Below are positions 16,591-25,574 of a stretch of DNA of 64,000 nucleotides, one piece after another. A program made the position numbers and the translations under genes. The first letter of the stretch is position 1. Each line of letters begins with the position of its first letter. The DNA is taken from positions 1-64,000 of the forward strand of contig JAEWGR010000092.1 in assembly GCA_023388195.1 (NCBI GenBank). Direction: 5' to 3'. The stretch is from Bacillota bacterium (GTDB lineage Bacteria > Bacillota > Negativicutes > Sporomusales > Sporomusaceae). The notes beneath the pieces are model-generated. The model ran no database searches. It was not told where the DNA came from and saw nothing but the letters and a program-made list of their open reading frames with translations.

Positions 16591-16621
16591 TGAATTAATC
16601 GGTTTAGCTATGGTCAAAATA
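16591..16621 (+). promoter_or_regulatory. Candidate sigma-G (or sigma-F) promoter of spoVA
   Basis: TGAATT at 16591-16596 and CAAAATA at 16615-16621, 18 nt apart, each differ by one base from the sigma-G consensus (TGAATA, CATAATA). spoVA is sigma-G-dependent in Bacillus. This is a consensus match only. Confidence 0.42.
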
Positions 16622-16653
16622 TAAAGGAGTAGATCCCATCACGGAGGTGTGCT

Positions 16654-17109
16654 ATGTTTGACAGCAAAGCCAGCCAACAGGAACAGCAAAAATTTCAGGA
16701 AAAGTTTGAACAGCTAAAACCCAAACCGCCGCTGGTCAAGAATCTATTCTGGGCATTTATTGTCGGTGGGTTGATCTGTGTACTGGGACAATTCTTTTTA
16801 AATTATTTTGTCAGCCTCGGTTTAAGTAAAAAAGAGGCTGCCGGGCCTGTCAGTATCGTTTTAATATTTTTGAGCGCCTTATTCACTGGCTTAGGTATTT
16901 ATGATGAACTGGGACGGCGGGCTGGCGCCGGGTCCATCGTGCCCATAACCGGCTTTGCCAACTCCATTGTTGCTCCGGCCATGGAATTTAAACGTGAAGG
17001 CTACATTTTTGGCATTGGCGCAAAAATGTTCGTAATTGCCGGACCGGTTTTGGTGTATGGTATTTCAACAGCAGTAATTATCGGTTTTATTTACTGGATA
17101 AAACTGTAG
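16654..17109 (+). CDS. spoVAC: Stage V sporulation protein AC
   Basis: SpoVAC is a membrane component of the channel that moves dipicolinic acid into the forespore and releases it on germination. The 151-residue protein has a charged, Gln-rich N terminus and about four membrane segments (near residues 30-50, 60-78, 95-115 and 125-148), with the family motif GSIVPITGFANSIVAPAMEFK. GGAGGTG precedes ATG 16654. It is followed after 16 nt by spoVAD. Confidence 0.95.
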   Translation: MFDSKASQQEQQKFQEKFEQLKPKPPLVKNLFWAFIVGGLICVLGQFFLNYFVSLGLSKKEAAGPVSIVLIFLSALFTGLGIYDELGRRAGAGSIVPITGFANSIVAPAMEFKREGYIFGIGAKMFVIAGPVLVYGISTAVIIGFIYWIKL

Positions 17110-17125
17110 AGGAACGAGGTTAAGT

Positions 17126-18130
17126 ATGAATAAAAAACGCGGTCAGCAAAGTATTGTTTTTACAACCCCGCCGGTAATTACCAGTGCGGCCAATATTGTC
17201 GGGCCAATGGAAGGCGAGGGGGTTTTAACCGAGTTTTATGACCGGATACTTAAAGATAACCTTGATGATAATGCCAGTTGGGAAAAATGCGAATCAAGTA
17301 TGATGGAATGGGCCTTAACAACAGCAATAACGAAAGAGAAAAGCACGGCAAATGATGTGGACTATGTACTGGCCGGCGACCTACTTAATCAATTAATGAG
17401 CACCCATTTTGCAATAAGGAATATCGGGCGTCCCTTCCTGGGAATGTATGGCGCTTGTTCTACCTTAGCCCAAAGCATGCTGGTTGGTTCTACGCTGATT
17501 GATGGCGGCTTTGCCAATAAGGTTGCTGTTGCTGTCTCCAGCCATCATGATGCAGCCGAGCGTCAATATCGTTTTCCCACTGAGCTTGGTGTCCAGCGGC
17601 CGTTAGTATCGCAGTGGACAGTCACCGGATCAGGTGCCCTGGTAATTTCGGGCACCGGTGATGGACCAAGAATTACAGCGGCAACAGTGGGTAAAATTAT
17701 TGACATGGGTATTAAAGATCCCAATGCGATGGGCCCGGCAATGGCACCGGCAGCAGCGGATACTTTATGGGCCCATTTCAATGATACCGGCCGGCAGCCC
17801 AGCTATTATGACATGATATACACAGGTGATCTGGGCAGCGTCGGCAAGGCTCTGGTCGTTGAGGTGTTTAAAGAAAAGGGGATTGACCTGACAGCAGTCT
17901 ACGAAGACTGTGGCTGTATGATCTACCGGAAAGAGCAGGATGCCCATGCCGGTGCCAGCGGCTGCGCCAGCTCAGCCGTGGTGTTTGCCGGCTACATTTA
18001 CCGTATGCTGAAACGTCAAAAATTACGCAAAGTACTGATTGTCGGCACAGGAAGCTTACATAGTACGACATCGTATCAGCAGAAAGAATCGATTCCCTGT
18101 ATTGCCCACGCCGTAGCTGTGGAAATATAA
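17126..18130 (+). CDS. spoVAD: Stage V sporulation protein AD
   Basis: SpoVAD is the soluble dipicolinate-binding subunit of the SpoVA channel, with a thiolase/FabH-like fold. The 334-residue product has the family sequences MYGACSTLAQSM (residues about 111-122) and AVSSHHDAAERQYRFP, and the C-terminal VLIVGTGSLHS. It lies between spoVAC and spoVAE with short gaps, and AGGAACGAGG precedes the ATG. Confidence 0.96.
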   Translation: MNKKRGQQSIVFTTPPVITSAANIVGPMEGEGVLTEFYDRILKDNLDDNASWEKCESSMMEWALTTAITKEKSTANDVDYVLAGDLLNQLMSTHFAIRNIGRPFLGMYGACSTLAQSMLVGSTLIDGGFANKVAVAVSSHHDAAERQYRFPTELGVQRPLVSQWTVTGSGALVISGTGDGPRITAATVGKIIDMGIKDPNAMGPAMAPAAADTLWAHFNDTGRQPSYYDMIYTGDLGSVGKALVVEVFKEKGIDLTAVYEDCGCMIYRKEQDAHAGASGCASSAVVFAGYIYRMLKRQKLRKVLIVGTGSLHSTTSYQQKESIPCIAHAVAVEI

Positions 18131-18146
18131 AAGGAGGTACAACCCT

Positions 18147-18500
18147 TTGCAGGCATACATAATGGCTTTTGTCATCGGCGGATTGATTTGTGTAATTGGT
18201 CAATTGCTTATGGATCTCACGCCGCTGACACCAGCCCATGTTTTGGTGTTGTTTGTTGTCTTAGGCGGTATTTTGAGCGGTTTGGGGCTATACCAGCCAT
18301 TACTGGATATCGGTGGTGCAGGCGCAGCGGTTCCCTTACCGGGCTTTGGGCATGCCCTAGTTGCGGGAACCATTGAGGAAATAGATAAAATAGGGTTCTG
18401 GGGGATTTTCAGCGGAGCAGTGAAAGCCACAGCTGCCGGAATTACTGCTGCTGTATGTTTTGGCCTCCTCATGGCTGTTGTTTTTAATCCCAAAGGATAG
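18147..18500 (+). CDS. spoVAE: Stage V sporulation protein AE (SpoVAEB type)
   Basis: This 117-residue membrane protein is related to SpoVAC and is part of the dipicolinate channel. It shows FVIGGLICVIGQLLMDLT, the signature region GAAVPLPGFGHALVAG, and about four membrane segments. TTG 18147 is chosen because AGGAGG lies 9 nt upstream. It is followed not by spoVAEA but by two unfamiliar genes. Confidence 0.93.
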   Translation: MQAYIMAFVIGGLICVIGQLLMDLTPLTPAHVLVLFVVLGGILSGLGLYQPLLDIGGAGAAVPLPGFGHALVAGTIEEIDKIGFWGIFSGAVKATAAGITAAVCFGLLMAVVFNPKG

Positions 18501-18515
18501 GCAGGGACATAGATA

Positions 18516-18905
18516 ATGATGGCAGTAGATATGGTAGGTTTAATTATATCAATCATAATGGTTGGAATCAGGTATCCGCATTATGCCTTGGCAGCAGCGG
18601 CAATAAACACCGGCAGTCAAATACTCATGGCTATTTTATTAGCGGCAAATATTGAAAAAATCGTTACAGCCGGAGCGTTTAGCTCCGCTTCAATTACCAA
18701 TCTAACGGAACTGCAAAGACTGCTGTTTGTCTTTAGCGGTCCTGTGGCAAATTTTCTGGTCAGCAAAGCAGCCGGTGGCATTCAATTTGTCAGCAACGCT
18801 CAGTTAGTCAACCCGTCAGCTGTGCTAAAACAGCCGCTTGCTGTTACAAATCTTAGGTTTGCGGTCATTTCCCTGGTTTTAAGCATCATTAGTCTTTTTA
18901 AGTAA
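18516..18905 (+). CDS. Unknown integral membrane protein inside the spoVA operon
   Basis: The 129-residue protein is hydrophobic, with probable membrane segments near residues 5-20, 25-45, 65-83 and 108-127. The middle holds a Ser/Thr-rich stretch SSASITNLTELQRLL. It starts 15 nt after spoVAE and ends just before the next unknown gene, so it is almost certainly in the spoVA transcript. It is not one of the standard SpoVA subunits I know. Forespore-membrane location is inferred from the operon. Confidence 0.65.
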   Translation: MMAVDMVGLIISIIMVGIRYPHYALAAAAINTGSQILMAILLAANIEKIVTAGAFSSASITNLTELQRLLFVFSGPVANFLVSKAAGGIQFVSNAQLVNPSAVLKQPLAVTNLRFAVISLVLSIISLFK

Positions 18906-18922
18906 AGCATGGGGTGATAAAT

Positions 18923-19600
18923 GTGCCAAAGCGAGTTTCCAGTAAAATTGCAAGTTATATCAAGCCCAATCAATCACAAAACCAGGAGCGTCCACAAATG
19001 GAGGATAAAACCCTAATCTCTGACCTGGCCAAAGGGTTTCTGCAAGCCCAGGCCAGAATTTCCCAAGACTCTCAAAAAAACAATGCTGACGAAGTAATGA
19101 ATTTATTAAGTAAAATCAATAACCAACTGGAGAATTTACAATCCTCTTTAGATGCCGGTGGTCAACCGGGCAGCCAGTCTCAGCAGTCTCAGCAAAATGA
19201 TGGACAGAAAGCCCAGCAAAACCAACAGCAAGAAACCGGGGCAAATTCAGAGGCTGCCGTGTCTCAGGAATTAAAAAAATTATTTAGCACACTGTTGCAA
19301 AATAACAGTCAGAAAAACAACAGCAGTAGCAGCGAGCAAAGTTCGAACATGTTGCAACAGCAACAACAACAGCAAAATCAGGAGCAAATCACCGGTCAAA
19401 CACAAAATCAGCAAAACAATAAAGTTAATACTAACAATATAACCGTCCAAACAGCGGCCCAGGTCCTGGCCCAGGCCCAGTATGAGCTTTCCAATGAACT
19501 GGAAGCCAGTCTGAAAAAGCTCAAGCAGGTGATCAGTGAAAGTGAACAGATTGCAAACAAAATCAGCAACCTCTTAGGAGAAGAAAATAGCCAAAAGTAA
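18923..19600 (+). CDS. Gln/Asn/Ser-rich protein inside the spoVA operon
   Basis: This 225-residue protein has a short basic N terminus (MPKRVSSKIASYIKP). A helical stretch follows (about 35-80, LAKGFLQAQARISQDSQ). A low-complexity region of about 100 residues is dominated by Gln, Asn and Ser, including runs of Q. A C-terminal coiled-coil-like segment closes it (about 175-225, ELEASLKKLKQVISESEQ). GTG 18923 has GGGG 9 nt upstream; GTG 18914 is an alternative. No signal peptide is seen. It lies between the unknown membrane gene and spoVAEA. Function unknown; a spore structural or scaffold role would fit the composition. Confidence 0.65.
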   Translation: MPKRVSSKIASYIKPNQSQNQERPQMEDKTLISDLAKGFLQAQARISQDSQKNNADEVMNLLSKINNQLENLQSSLDAGGQPGSQSQQSQQNDGQKAQQNQQQETGANSEAAVSQELKKLFSTLLQNNSQKNNSSSSEQSSNMLQQQQQQQNQEQITGQTQNQQNNKVNTNNITVQTAAQVLAQAQYELSNELEASLKKLKQVISESEQIANKISNLLGEENSQK

Positions 19601-19613
19601 TGAGGTGTATTAA

Positions 19614-20219
19614 TTGACCAAAACTAAAGAGAACAATAAGAAAATCCGCGTTATCCTGGTTACTGATGGTGACCGGGTTGCCCAGCATGCGGTGGAGAAT
19701 ATCGGCACCTCACTGGGGTTGCGCTGCATTTCAGCCTCAGCCGGCAATCCGACGCCAATTAGCGGTAAAACCATTGTCGAGTTATTAAAAACCGTGCCGT
19801 TTGATCCAGTACTGGTCATGTTTGATGATAAAGGCCATAAAGAGAAGGCAGAAGGTGAGAGGGCACTCGAGTATGTTGCCAACCATCCCGATATAGAGGT
19901 ATTAGGGGCCGTGGCTGTGGCTTCGAACACAACCGGGATTGACGGGGTTCAAGCCGATGCCTGTGTTGATTGTCAGGGCCATGTGATCGACGTTTCGGTT
20001 GATAAAAAAGGCGAAGTCAAAAAATTAAAAGAATGTGGCTGTAAACCGGTTATTACAGGCGATACGGTGGATGTGCTTAATGATGTTGAAATTCCGGTTA
20101 TTATCGGCGTAGGTGATATCGGCAAAATGGACAAGCACGACGATTTAAGCCGGGGAGCGCCTATTACCCGTAAGGCAATTGAAGAGATTCTGAAACGGAG
20201 TGGCATTAATTATGGCTGA
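19614..20219 (+). CDS. spoVAEA: Stage V sporulation protein AEA
   Basis: SpoVAEA is a soluble SpoVA-operon protein of about 200 residues. The 201-residue product has VILVTDGDRVAQHAVENI (about 13-30), SASAGNPTPISGKTIVELL, VLVMFDDKGHKEKAEGE and the C-terminal VGDIGKMDKHDDLSRGAPIT, all characteristic of the family. The start is TTG 19614 with GAGGTG upstream. Its end overlaps the start of spoVAF. Confidence 0.9.
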   Translation: MTKTKENNKKIRVILVTDGDRVAQHAVENIGTSLGLRCISASAGNPTPISGKTIVELLKTVPFDPVLVMFDDKGHKEKAEGERALEYVANHPDIEVLGAVAVASNTTGIDGVQADACVDCQGHVIDVSVDKKGEVKKLKECGCKPVITGDTVDVLNDVEIPVIIGVGDIGKMDKHDDLSRGAPITRKAIEEILKRSGINYG

Positions 20220-21738
20220 GGAACGGAAAATTGCAAAAGAGATTGATGATAATATAAATTATATTAAAGATTATCTGGGGGTAGGCGAAACCTTTGATGT
20301 TGTTTTTCGCGAATTCAGGGTAGGGCGGAAACGGGCTGCTTCATTTTCTATTAATGGCATGACAAACGATGTTGTTTTGTCGAATGTTTTTGAAGAGCTG
20401 ACAGTATACAATCAAGAAGATTTAACAATCAACACCATGCAGAAACTGTTTTATCACCGCGCCACTCATTCGCAAGCCAAATTGATTGAGAATATGAATG
20501 ATGCTATCACCAGCTTGTTGTCCGGTGAACTACTGTTTTTCGTAGATGGTGAAAGCCAGGTTCTGGTTCTTGATGCCCGTTCTTACCCGGTCCGGGCACC
20601 GGCGGAGTCAAACATCGAGAAAGTAACGCGAGGGTCACGGGATTCTTTTGTAGAGACAATCGTATTCAATACCGCCCTGATCAGGCGTCGTCTGCGCGAC
20701 CCCAACCTGCGCTTTGAAATCGTTAAGGTTGGGACACGTTCACAATGTGATATTGCCGTTTGTTATATTAAGGATATTACCAATCCGGATCTTGTCGAGA
20801 CAGTAAAAAAACGCATCAATAATATCAATATTGATGGTATCCCCATGGCGGAAAAGGCCATCGAGGAGTATATAGTCGGCGGCAGTAAATGGAACCCGCT
20901 GCCGATGGTCAGGTACACCGAACGGCCTGATGTTGCGACCGTTCATCTTTTGGAAGGGCATGTGTGTTTAATTGTTGATACCTCACCCAATATTATGATT
21001 TTACCCACCACCTTCTGGCATCATGTACAACATGTCGAAGAATATCATCAAAATGTTGTGGTTGGTTCCTATTTGCGGCTGGTGCGACTGGCCGGTGTAA
21101 TGCTTTCGCTCATTTTACCGCCATTATGGCTGGCAATGGTGTTTAACCAGCAGCTTTTGCCCGAATCGCTTGCTTTTTTAGGTCCCCGTGACCCGGGGAT
21201 CATTCCCCTTGGCCTCCAGTTTATTTTAGCTGAATTTGGTATCGAGCTGGTTCGGATGGCCACCGTTCATGTGCCTACAGCCCAGTCAACCTCGTTAGGT
21301 TTTATCGGGGCGTTTATGTTAGGTGAGTTCGCGACCAAGGTAGGCCTGTTTGGTAACGAAATCATATTTTATACCGCAGTTGCAGCCGTAGGTGCTTTTG
21401 CAACCCCGAGTATGGAGTTTGCCATGGCCATGCGTTTGTTTCGGGCCGGTCTGATCGTACTTGTCATGCTATTCAAATTACCAGGCTTTGCAATTGGTGT
21501 CACGGCCGTGTTTTTATTATTGTTAACCTCACGGTCCTTTGGGGTTCCTTATCTCTGGCCGGCGCTGCCGTTCAATTTGGGCGGCATGAAGGATGTATTG
21601 TTCAGATTGCCCATTCCCAGCAAAGTACTGCGGCCGGCTGTTTTGAAACCACAGGATAATGACAGGTTAAACAGTGCCGGCGTTGAGCAAGACAACAAAA
21701 GCAAGGATGATGAAAAGCAGTCAGAAAAAGAAAACTAA
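20212..21738 (+). CDS. spoVAF: SpoVAF, GerA-type spore germination protein
   Basis: SpoVAF belongs to the GerA A-subunit family and acts with the SpoVA channel in germination. The 508-residue protein has a large hydrophilic N-terminal domain (about 1-290) and then about five membrane segments (from LVRLAGVMLSLILPPLWLAM). The membrane part contains the family sequence PTAQSTSLGFIGAFMLGEFA. The tail is charged. ATG 20212 is preferred; GTG 20200 is possible. It overlaps spoVAEA by 8 nt and closes the operon at a strong terminator. Confidence 0.92.
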   Translation: MAEERKIAKEIDDNINYIKDYLGVGETFDVVFREFRVGRKRAASFSINGMTNDVVLSNVFEELTVYNQEDLTINTMQKLFYHRATHSQAKLIENMNDAITSLLSGELLFFVDGESQVLVLDARSYPVRAPAESNIEKVTRGSRDSFVETIVFNTALIRRRLRDPNLRFEIVKVGTRSQCDIAVCYIKDITNPDLVETVKKRINNINIDGIPMAEKAIEEYIVGGSKWNPLPMVRYTERPDVATVHLLEGHVCLIVDTSPNIMILPTTFWHHVQHVEEYHQNVVVGSYLRLVRLAGVMLSLILPPLWLAMVFNQQLLPESLAFLGPRDPGIIPLGLQFILAEFGIELVRMATVHVPTAQSTSLGFIGAFMLGEFATKVGLFGNEIIFYTAVAAVGAFATPSMEFAMAMRLFRAGLIVLVMLFKLPGFAIGVTAVFLLLLTSRSFGVPYLWPALPFNLGGMKDVLFRLPIPSKVLRPAVLKPQDNDRLNSAGVEQDNKSKDDEKQSEKEN

Positions 21739-21739
21739 A

Positions 21740-21787
21740 AAGCAGCCGTTCTTGGTTTCGCTAAACCAAGAACGGCTGCTTCTTATT
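21740..21787. terminator. Bidirectional terminator between spoVAF and the lipoprotein gene
   Basis: A perfect 19-bp stem (AAGCAGCCGTTCTTGGTTT and its complement) with loop CGCT lies between convergent genes, with A and T tracts on the two sides. Confidence 0.9.
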
Positions 21788-22517
21788 TACCGCGGAAAAA
21801 ATTCCGGATCCGTCCCATGCTCTCATTGATGTTAGCCTGCTGTTCCATAAAGGATCCCTTATTCTCGGCGTCCACAGCATCTTTGATCTGCGTTACGGTT
21901 GAGTGGACTTTAGTGATTTCGCCTAAAATCCCTACTTGCTCCATAGTGGGCTTAAGCTGAGCCCAGGTACCCTGAAGCTCTTTCACTTTTGCCGTTGCTT
22001 TTTTCCAGTCATTATCTTCCACATAAAAACTAACATTCCGGATTGAGTTACTGACAGCAATAATATCAGCAATTGGTGATAATTTATAGGATTTGCCGAT
22101 ATCGCCAACACTACCCATAAATTTAATCAGGTTTTCATAGGCATCAGGTACTTTTTGTCTATTGACGGCGGTTGCCAGCTTACCAATGGCCTCGTCTGCC
22201 TCTTTAACCCCTTTTTTATCGCCCACCGCCGTTTTGGCCTGCTGCCATAAAGTCTGCAGATTATGAATCCCGGCCTCGGCCTGGTCCCAGTCTGCTTTGG
22301 TGATGCCTTCAAATATAACCCCTGCGGTTGACTCTAAATCATAAAGTTCGGTTGGTGCGGAATAAAACCGTTCTAAAAACGGGGGATTGGGTTTCGACTC
22401 CACCGGTTTACCGGCAGGTCCAATTTCCGGTTTGGGGGCAGGTTCTGATAAGCCACAGCCGCTTATACTAAGCAGAAAGATAGCTACAGCTATGAACACC
22501 TTTATTTTAAAAAGCAT
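21783..22517 (-). CDS. Hypothetical lipoprotein
   Basis: This minus-strand gene encodes 244 residues. The lipoprotein signal peptide (about residues 1-21) ends in the lipobox LSISGCG. A Pro-rich linker (about 24-45) is followed by an alpha-helical domain in which segments around ADWDQAEAGIHNLQTLWQQ and NDWKKATAKVKELQGTWAQL look like an internal duplication. AAAGGAGG lies 10 nt before ATG 22517. It stands alone between convergent spoVAF and a divergent M50 protease. Function unknown. Confidence 0.75.
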   Translation of the reverse strand: MLFKIKVFIAVAIFLLSISGCGLSEPAPKPEIGPAGKPVESKPNPPFLERFYSAPTELYDLESTAGVIFEGITKADWDQAEAGIHNLQTLWQQAKTAVGDKKGVKEADEAIGKLATAVNRQKVPDAYENLIKFMGSVGDIGKSYKLSPIADIIAVSNSIRNVSFYVEDNDWKKATAKVKELQGTWAQLKPTMEQVGILGEITKVHSTVTQIKDAVDAENKGSFMEQQANINESMGRIRNFFRGK

Positions 22518-22625
22518 TTGATATAATCCTCCTTTCAAGGATGGGCGCGGTTGTTTAACGGCACCCTATGGTTATTTTGGACATATTGCCGTGTTTTTAG
22601 TATTGAAAAAATCAAGTATTTCATT

Positions 22626-22653
22626 TTGCTTTTCCAAGCTTTTTTAGTATAAT
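22626..22653 (+). promoter_or_regulatory. Sigma-A-type promoter of the M50 protease gene
   Basis: TTGCTT (22626-22631) and TATAAT (22648-22653) are separated by 16 nt, about 40 nt before the start codon. Confidence 0.5.
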
Positions 22654-22691
22654 TTAGTAGTACGTGACTGAATGTAGAAGGGGGACTCCAT

Positions 22692-23312
22692 TTGTTTGGT
22701 TTTGACGCCGATATGATATTTAGAATACCGGCCTTGCTAATTGCTTTAACTGTGCATGAATATGCCCATGCCCGGACTGCAGTTGCTTTGGGTGATCCGA
22801 CACCACGGTTCATGGGGCGGCTGACTCTGAATCCGGTTGCCCATCTTGACCCTATCGGCTTGCTGATGTTATGGCTGTTTAAGTTTGGCTGGGCCAAACC
22901 GGTGCCTATCAACCCCGGCAATTTTACCAATTATCGTCAGGGAATGATACTGGTCTCGCTGGCCGGACCGGTTTCCAATATGCTCCTGGCCCTGATTACG
23001 GCCTTTGCTATCGGTATTTTGGCTAAACTGCAATTATTAAACGGCGACTGGGTTAAGATTTTATGGCTGACCTATAGTTATAATATTATCCTGGCTATTT
23101 TCAATTTAGTGCCAATCCCACCGTTGGATGGCTCAAAAGTATTGTCGAGTTTATTGCCTGGCCGGCAGAGTTATATGTTCGACCAGTTGGAGCAATACGG
23201 ACCGTTTATACTAATGGGGCTGGTGTATATTGGCCTGATTGGTGTTATCACAGACCCCCTCGCAAGAGGTCTGTCTTATATTATCAATGCAATTGTTATG
23301 ACTATTTTGTAA
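22692..23312 (+). CDS. Site-2 protease family (M50) membrane metalloprotease
   Basis: The 206-residue protein is mostly membrane-spanning (about five segments). The zinc motif HEYAH is at about residues 21-25. A third-ligand region lies in NLVPIPPLDGSKVL (about 140-153). It belongs to the short YwhC-like M50 group, not to SpoIVFB with its CBS domain. Substrate unknown. TTG 22692 follows GAAGGGGG. trpS follows after 15 nt. Confidence 0.88.
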   Translation: MFGFDADMIFRIPALLIALTVHEYAHARTAVALGDPTPRFMGRLTLNPVAHLDPIGLLMLWLFKFGWAKPVPINPGNFTNYRQGMILVSLAGPVSNMLLALITAFAIGILAKLQLLNGDWVKILWLTYSYNIILAIFNLVPIPPLDGSKVLSSLLPGRQSYMFDQLEQYGPFILMGLVYIGLIGVITDPLARGLSYIINAIVMTIL

Positions 23313-23327
23313 CAGGAGGAACCACAA

Positions 23328-24305
23328 TTGACTAAAAAACGTATTTTCAGTGGTATGCAGCCATCAGGAAAATTTCATATGGGCAACTTTCAGGTGCTGA
23401 ATAACTGGATTAAGCTCCAGAATGAATATGACTGTGTTTATTCTATCGTTGACTGGCATGCGCTTACATCTTCCTATGAAGACACCCGCCTGCTGCCGGA
23501 GCGCATAGAATGTATGGCCCTCGACTGGCTGAGCGCCGGTCTGGACCCGGAAAAAAATATCATTTTTGTGCAGTCCCATGTTAAAGAGCATGCGGAACTG
23601 CACCTGCTACTGTCGATGATGACGCCATTATCCTGGCTGGAGCGGGTACCTACCTATAAAGACAAGCTGCAGCAATTGGGCGATATGGGTAAAGAAATCA
23701 ATACGTACGGCTTTTTAGGCTACCCTGAGCTGCAAACGGCCGACATTATATTATACAAAGCCAATGCAGTCCCGGTAGCCGAGGATCAGCTGCCCCACCT
23801 TGAACTGGCCCGGGAGATTGTCCGCCGTTTTGCCAACTTATACAAACCGGTATTTCCCGAACCGCAGCCGATTTTAAGCCCGTTGCTGCCGGGGATTGAC
23901 GGCCGGAAAATGAGTAAGTCCTATGGGAATGAAATCCCTTATGCCGCCGAACCGGACGAGCTGCAGGCCAAAGTACGGCAAATGCTCACCGATCCGCAGC
24001 GGGTGAAAAAGACCGATAAAGGCAATCCTGAAATTTGCACAGTCTACACCTTTCATAAAATTTTCAGCCCTGATTATGACGAAATTGCCGGGCATTGCCG
24101 CAATGCCAGCATCGGCTGTGTAGAATGTAAAAAGCGTCTGGCCGCAAAAATGACTGCCACCCTGGCTGATGTGCATGGCCGGCGCAAAGAAATGGCAGGC
24201 AATCCGGCTAAAATCAAAGAAATACTGGCTTACGGCGCCGAACGGGCGCGCAAACTGGCTGCCGCCACCATGGCCGAAGTCCGGACCGTCATGAACCTGG
24301 ACTGA
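23328..24305 (+). CDS. trpS: Tryptophan--tRNA ligase
   Basis: TrpS charges tRNA-Trp. The 325-residue protein has the class I signature as SGKFHMGNF (HIGH equivalent, residues about 12-20) and the KMSKS loop in DGRKMSKSYGNE (about 193). The length is that of bacterial TrpS. TTG 23328 has AGGAGG 8 nt upstream. No T-box leader is visible. scpA begins 6 nt after the stop. Confidence 0.95.
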   Translation: MTKKRIFSGMQPSGKFHMGNFQVLNNWIKLQNEYDCVYSIVDWHALTSSYEDTRLLPERIECMALDWLSAGLDPEKNIIFVQSHVKEHAELHLLLSMMTPLSWLERVPTYKDKLQQLGDMGKEINTYGFLGYPELQTADIILYKANAVPVAEDQLPHLELAREIVRRFANLYKPVFPEPQPILSPLLPGIDGRKMSKSYGNEIPYAAEPDELQAKVRQMLTDPQRVKKTDKGNPEICTVYTFHKIFSPDYDEIAGHCRNASIGCVECKKRLAAKMTATLADVHGRRKEMAGNPAKIKEILAYGAERARKLAAATMAEVRTVMNLD

Positions 24306-24311
24306 CAGCCT

Positions 24312-25034
24312 ATGGCCGACTATACAATTAGGCTGGAAACCTTCGAGGGACCGTTAGCCTTATTAATGCATCTGATTGAAAAACATCAGATTGACATCTA
24401 TAATATTCCGATAGCGGAGGTTACCGGCCAATACCTCGATTACCTTGCGGCAATGGAAGAATTTAATATTGAGATTGCCAGTGAATTCCTGGTGATGGCT
24501 GCCACCCTGCTGCAAATAAAGTCGCGGTTGTTATTGCCGCGGCCAGCAGCAGGTGAAGCGGCTGCTGATGAGGTTGATCCCCGGCTGGAATTAGTGGAAC
24601 GCCTGGTAGAATATCGCAAGTTTAAACAATTATCTGCAGTCTTACATCAGCTTGGCAGTGAACGGGATAAGTATTTTGCCCGGCTGCCGCAAGAATTTAC
24701 GCAACAGTTTTCACTGCCTGAGGGGCTTTCATTAAACGATTTACTAAAGGCCTTTGCCGCGCTTTGGGAAAGCGCAGTTCCTGATTTTGCGGTTATTGCA
24801 CCAGAAGAGATCAGTGTAAAAGATAAAATGTACGATATTATGACTCTACTGAGAAATAATAAAGGGCAGCTGGAGTTTAATAAAACAATTTTCCGGACAG
24901 GCTCCCGCATCGAAGCCATTGCTGCCTTTCTAGCTTTATTGGAGCTTATCAGATTAAAACAGGTCAGTGTCCGTCAGGAACAGCCGTTTGCACCTATCCA
25001 TCTAAAATTAGAGGAGGGAAACGCATATGTCTGA
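24312..25034 (+). CDS. scpA: Segregation and condensation protein A
   Basis: ScpA is the kleisin subunit of the SMC-ScpA-ScpB condensin. The 240-residue protein starts with the family signature YTIRLETFEGPLALLMHLIE (about 4-23) and contains LVMAATLLQIKSRLLLP. The C-terminal winged-helix region is FLALLELIRLKQVSVRQ. It overlaps scpB by 8 nt. Confidence 0.95.
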   Translation: MADYTIRLETFEGPLALLMHLIEKHQIDIYNIPIAEVTGQYLDYLAAMEEFNIEIASEFLVMAATLLQIKSRLLLPRPAAGEAAADEVDPRLELVERLVEYRKFKQLSAVLHQLGSERDKYFARLPQEFTQQFSLPEGLSLNDLLKAFAALWESAVPDFAVIAPEEISVKDKMYDIMTLLRNNKGQLEFNKTIFRTGSRIEAIAAFLALLELIRLKQVSVRQEQPFAPIHLKLEEGNAYV

Positions 25035-25557
25035 TCTGCAGTTACAGGGGGCTATAGAAGCATTGCTGTTCGCAAGCGGCCAGCCACTGCCGGCAGATAA
25101 AATTGGCGGAATATTACAGTTGCCGACAGACCAGGTTCATCTAGTGATGGCTGATATGCTGAAACGGATGACTGCCGCTGAACGGGGTCTTATCATTGTT
25201 GAAGTGGCCGGTGGCTACCAGTTATGCACTAAACCTGTTTTTTTCGACATGATCAATAAATTGGCAGACACACAGGAAGCCCGTTTATCAACAGCCGCTT
25301 TGGAAACCCTGGCGATTGTGGCTTTTAAGCAACCGGTCACTAAACAGGAAATTGAAAGTATCCGCGGTGTAAGCTCCGACAGGGTGCTAACCACACTTTC
25401 AGACCGGATGCTCATTAAGGAAATCGGACGTAAGGAAGCAATTGGCCGGCCTATATTATACGGAACAACAACCGAGTTTCTTCAATGTTTTGGCTTAAAA
25501 AGTCTTGAGGACCTGCCGGCTATCGCTAACTTGCTGCCCGAAAGTCATTCAGAATAA
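25027..25557 (+). CDS. scpB: Segregation and condensation protein B
   Basis: ScpB dimers bind ScpA in the condensin complex. The 176-residue protein has two winged-helix domains, with LQGAIEALLFASGQPL at the N terminus and the family core LSTAALETLAIVAFKQPVTK near residue 90. GAGGGAAACG precedes the ATG inside scpA. It is followed by a gene-free stretch of about 290 bp with repeats. Confidence 0.95.
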   Translation: MSDLQLQGAIEALLFASGQPLPADKIGGILQLPTDQVHLVMADMLKRMTAAERGLIIVEVAGGYQLCTKPVFFDMINKLADTQEARLSTAALETLAIVAFKQPVTKQEIESIRGVSSDRVLTTLSDRMLIKEIGRKEAIGRPILYGTTTEFLQCFGLKSLEDLPAIANLLPESHSE

Positions 25558-25574
25558 GAAAAACCGCTTTCGAC

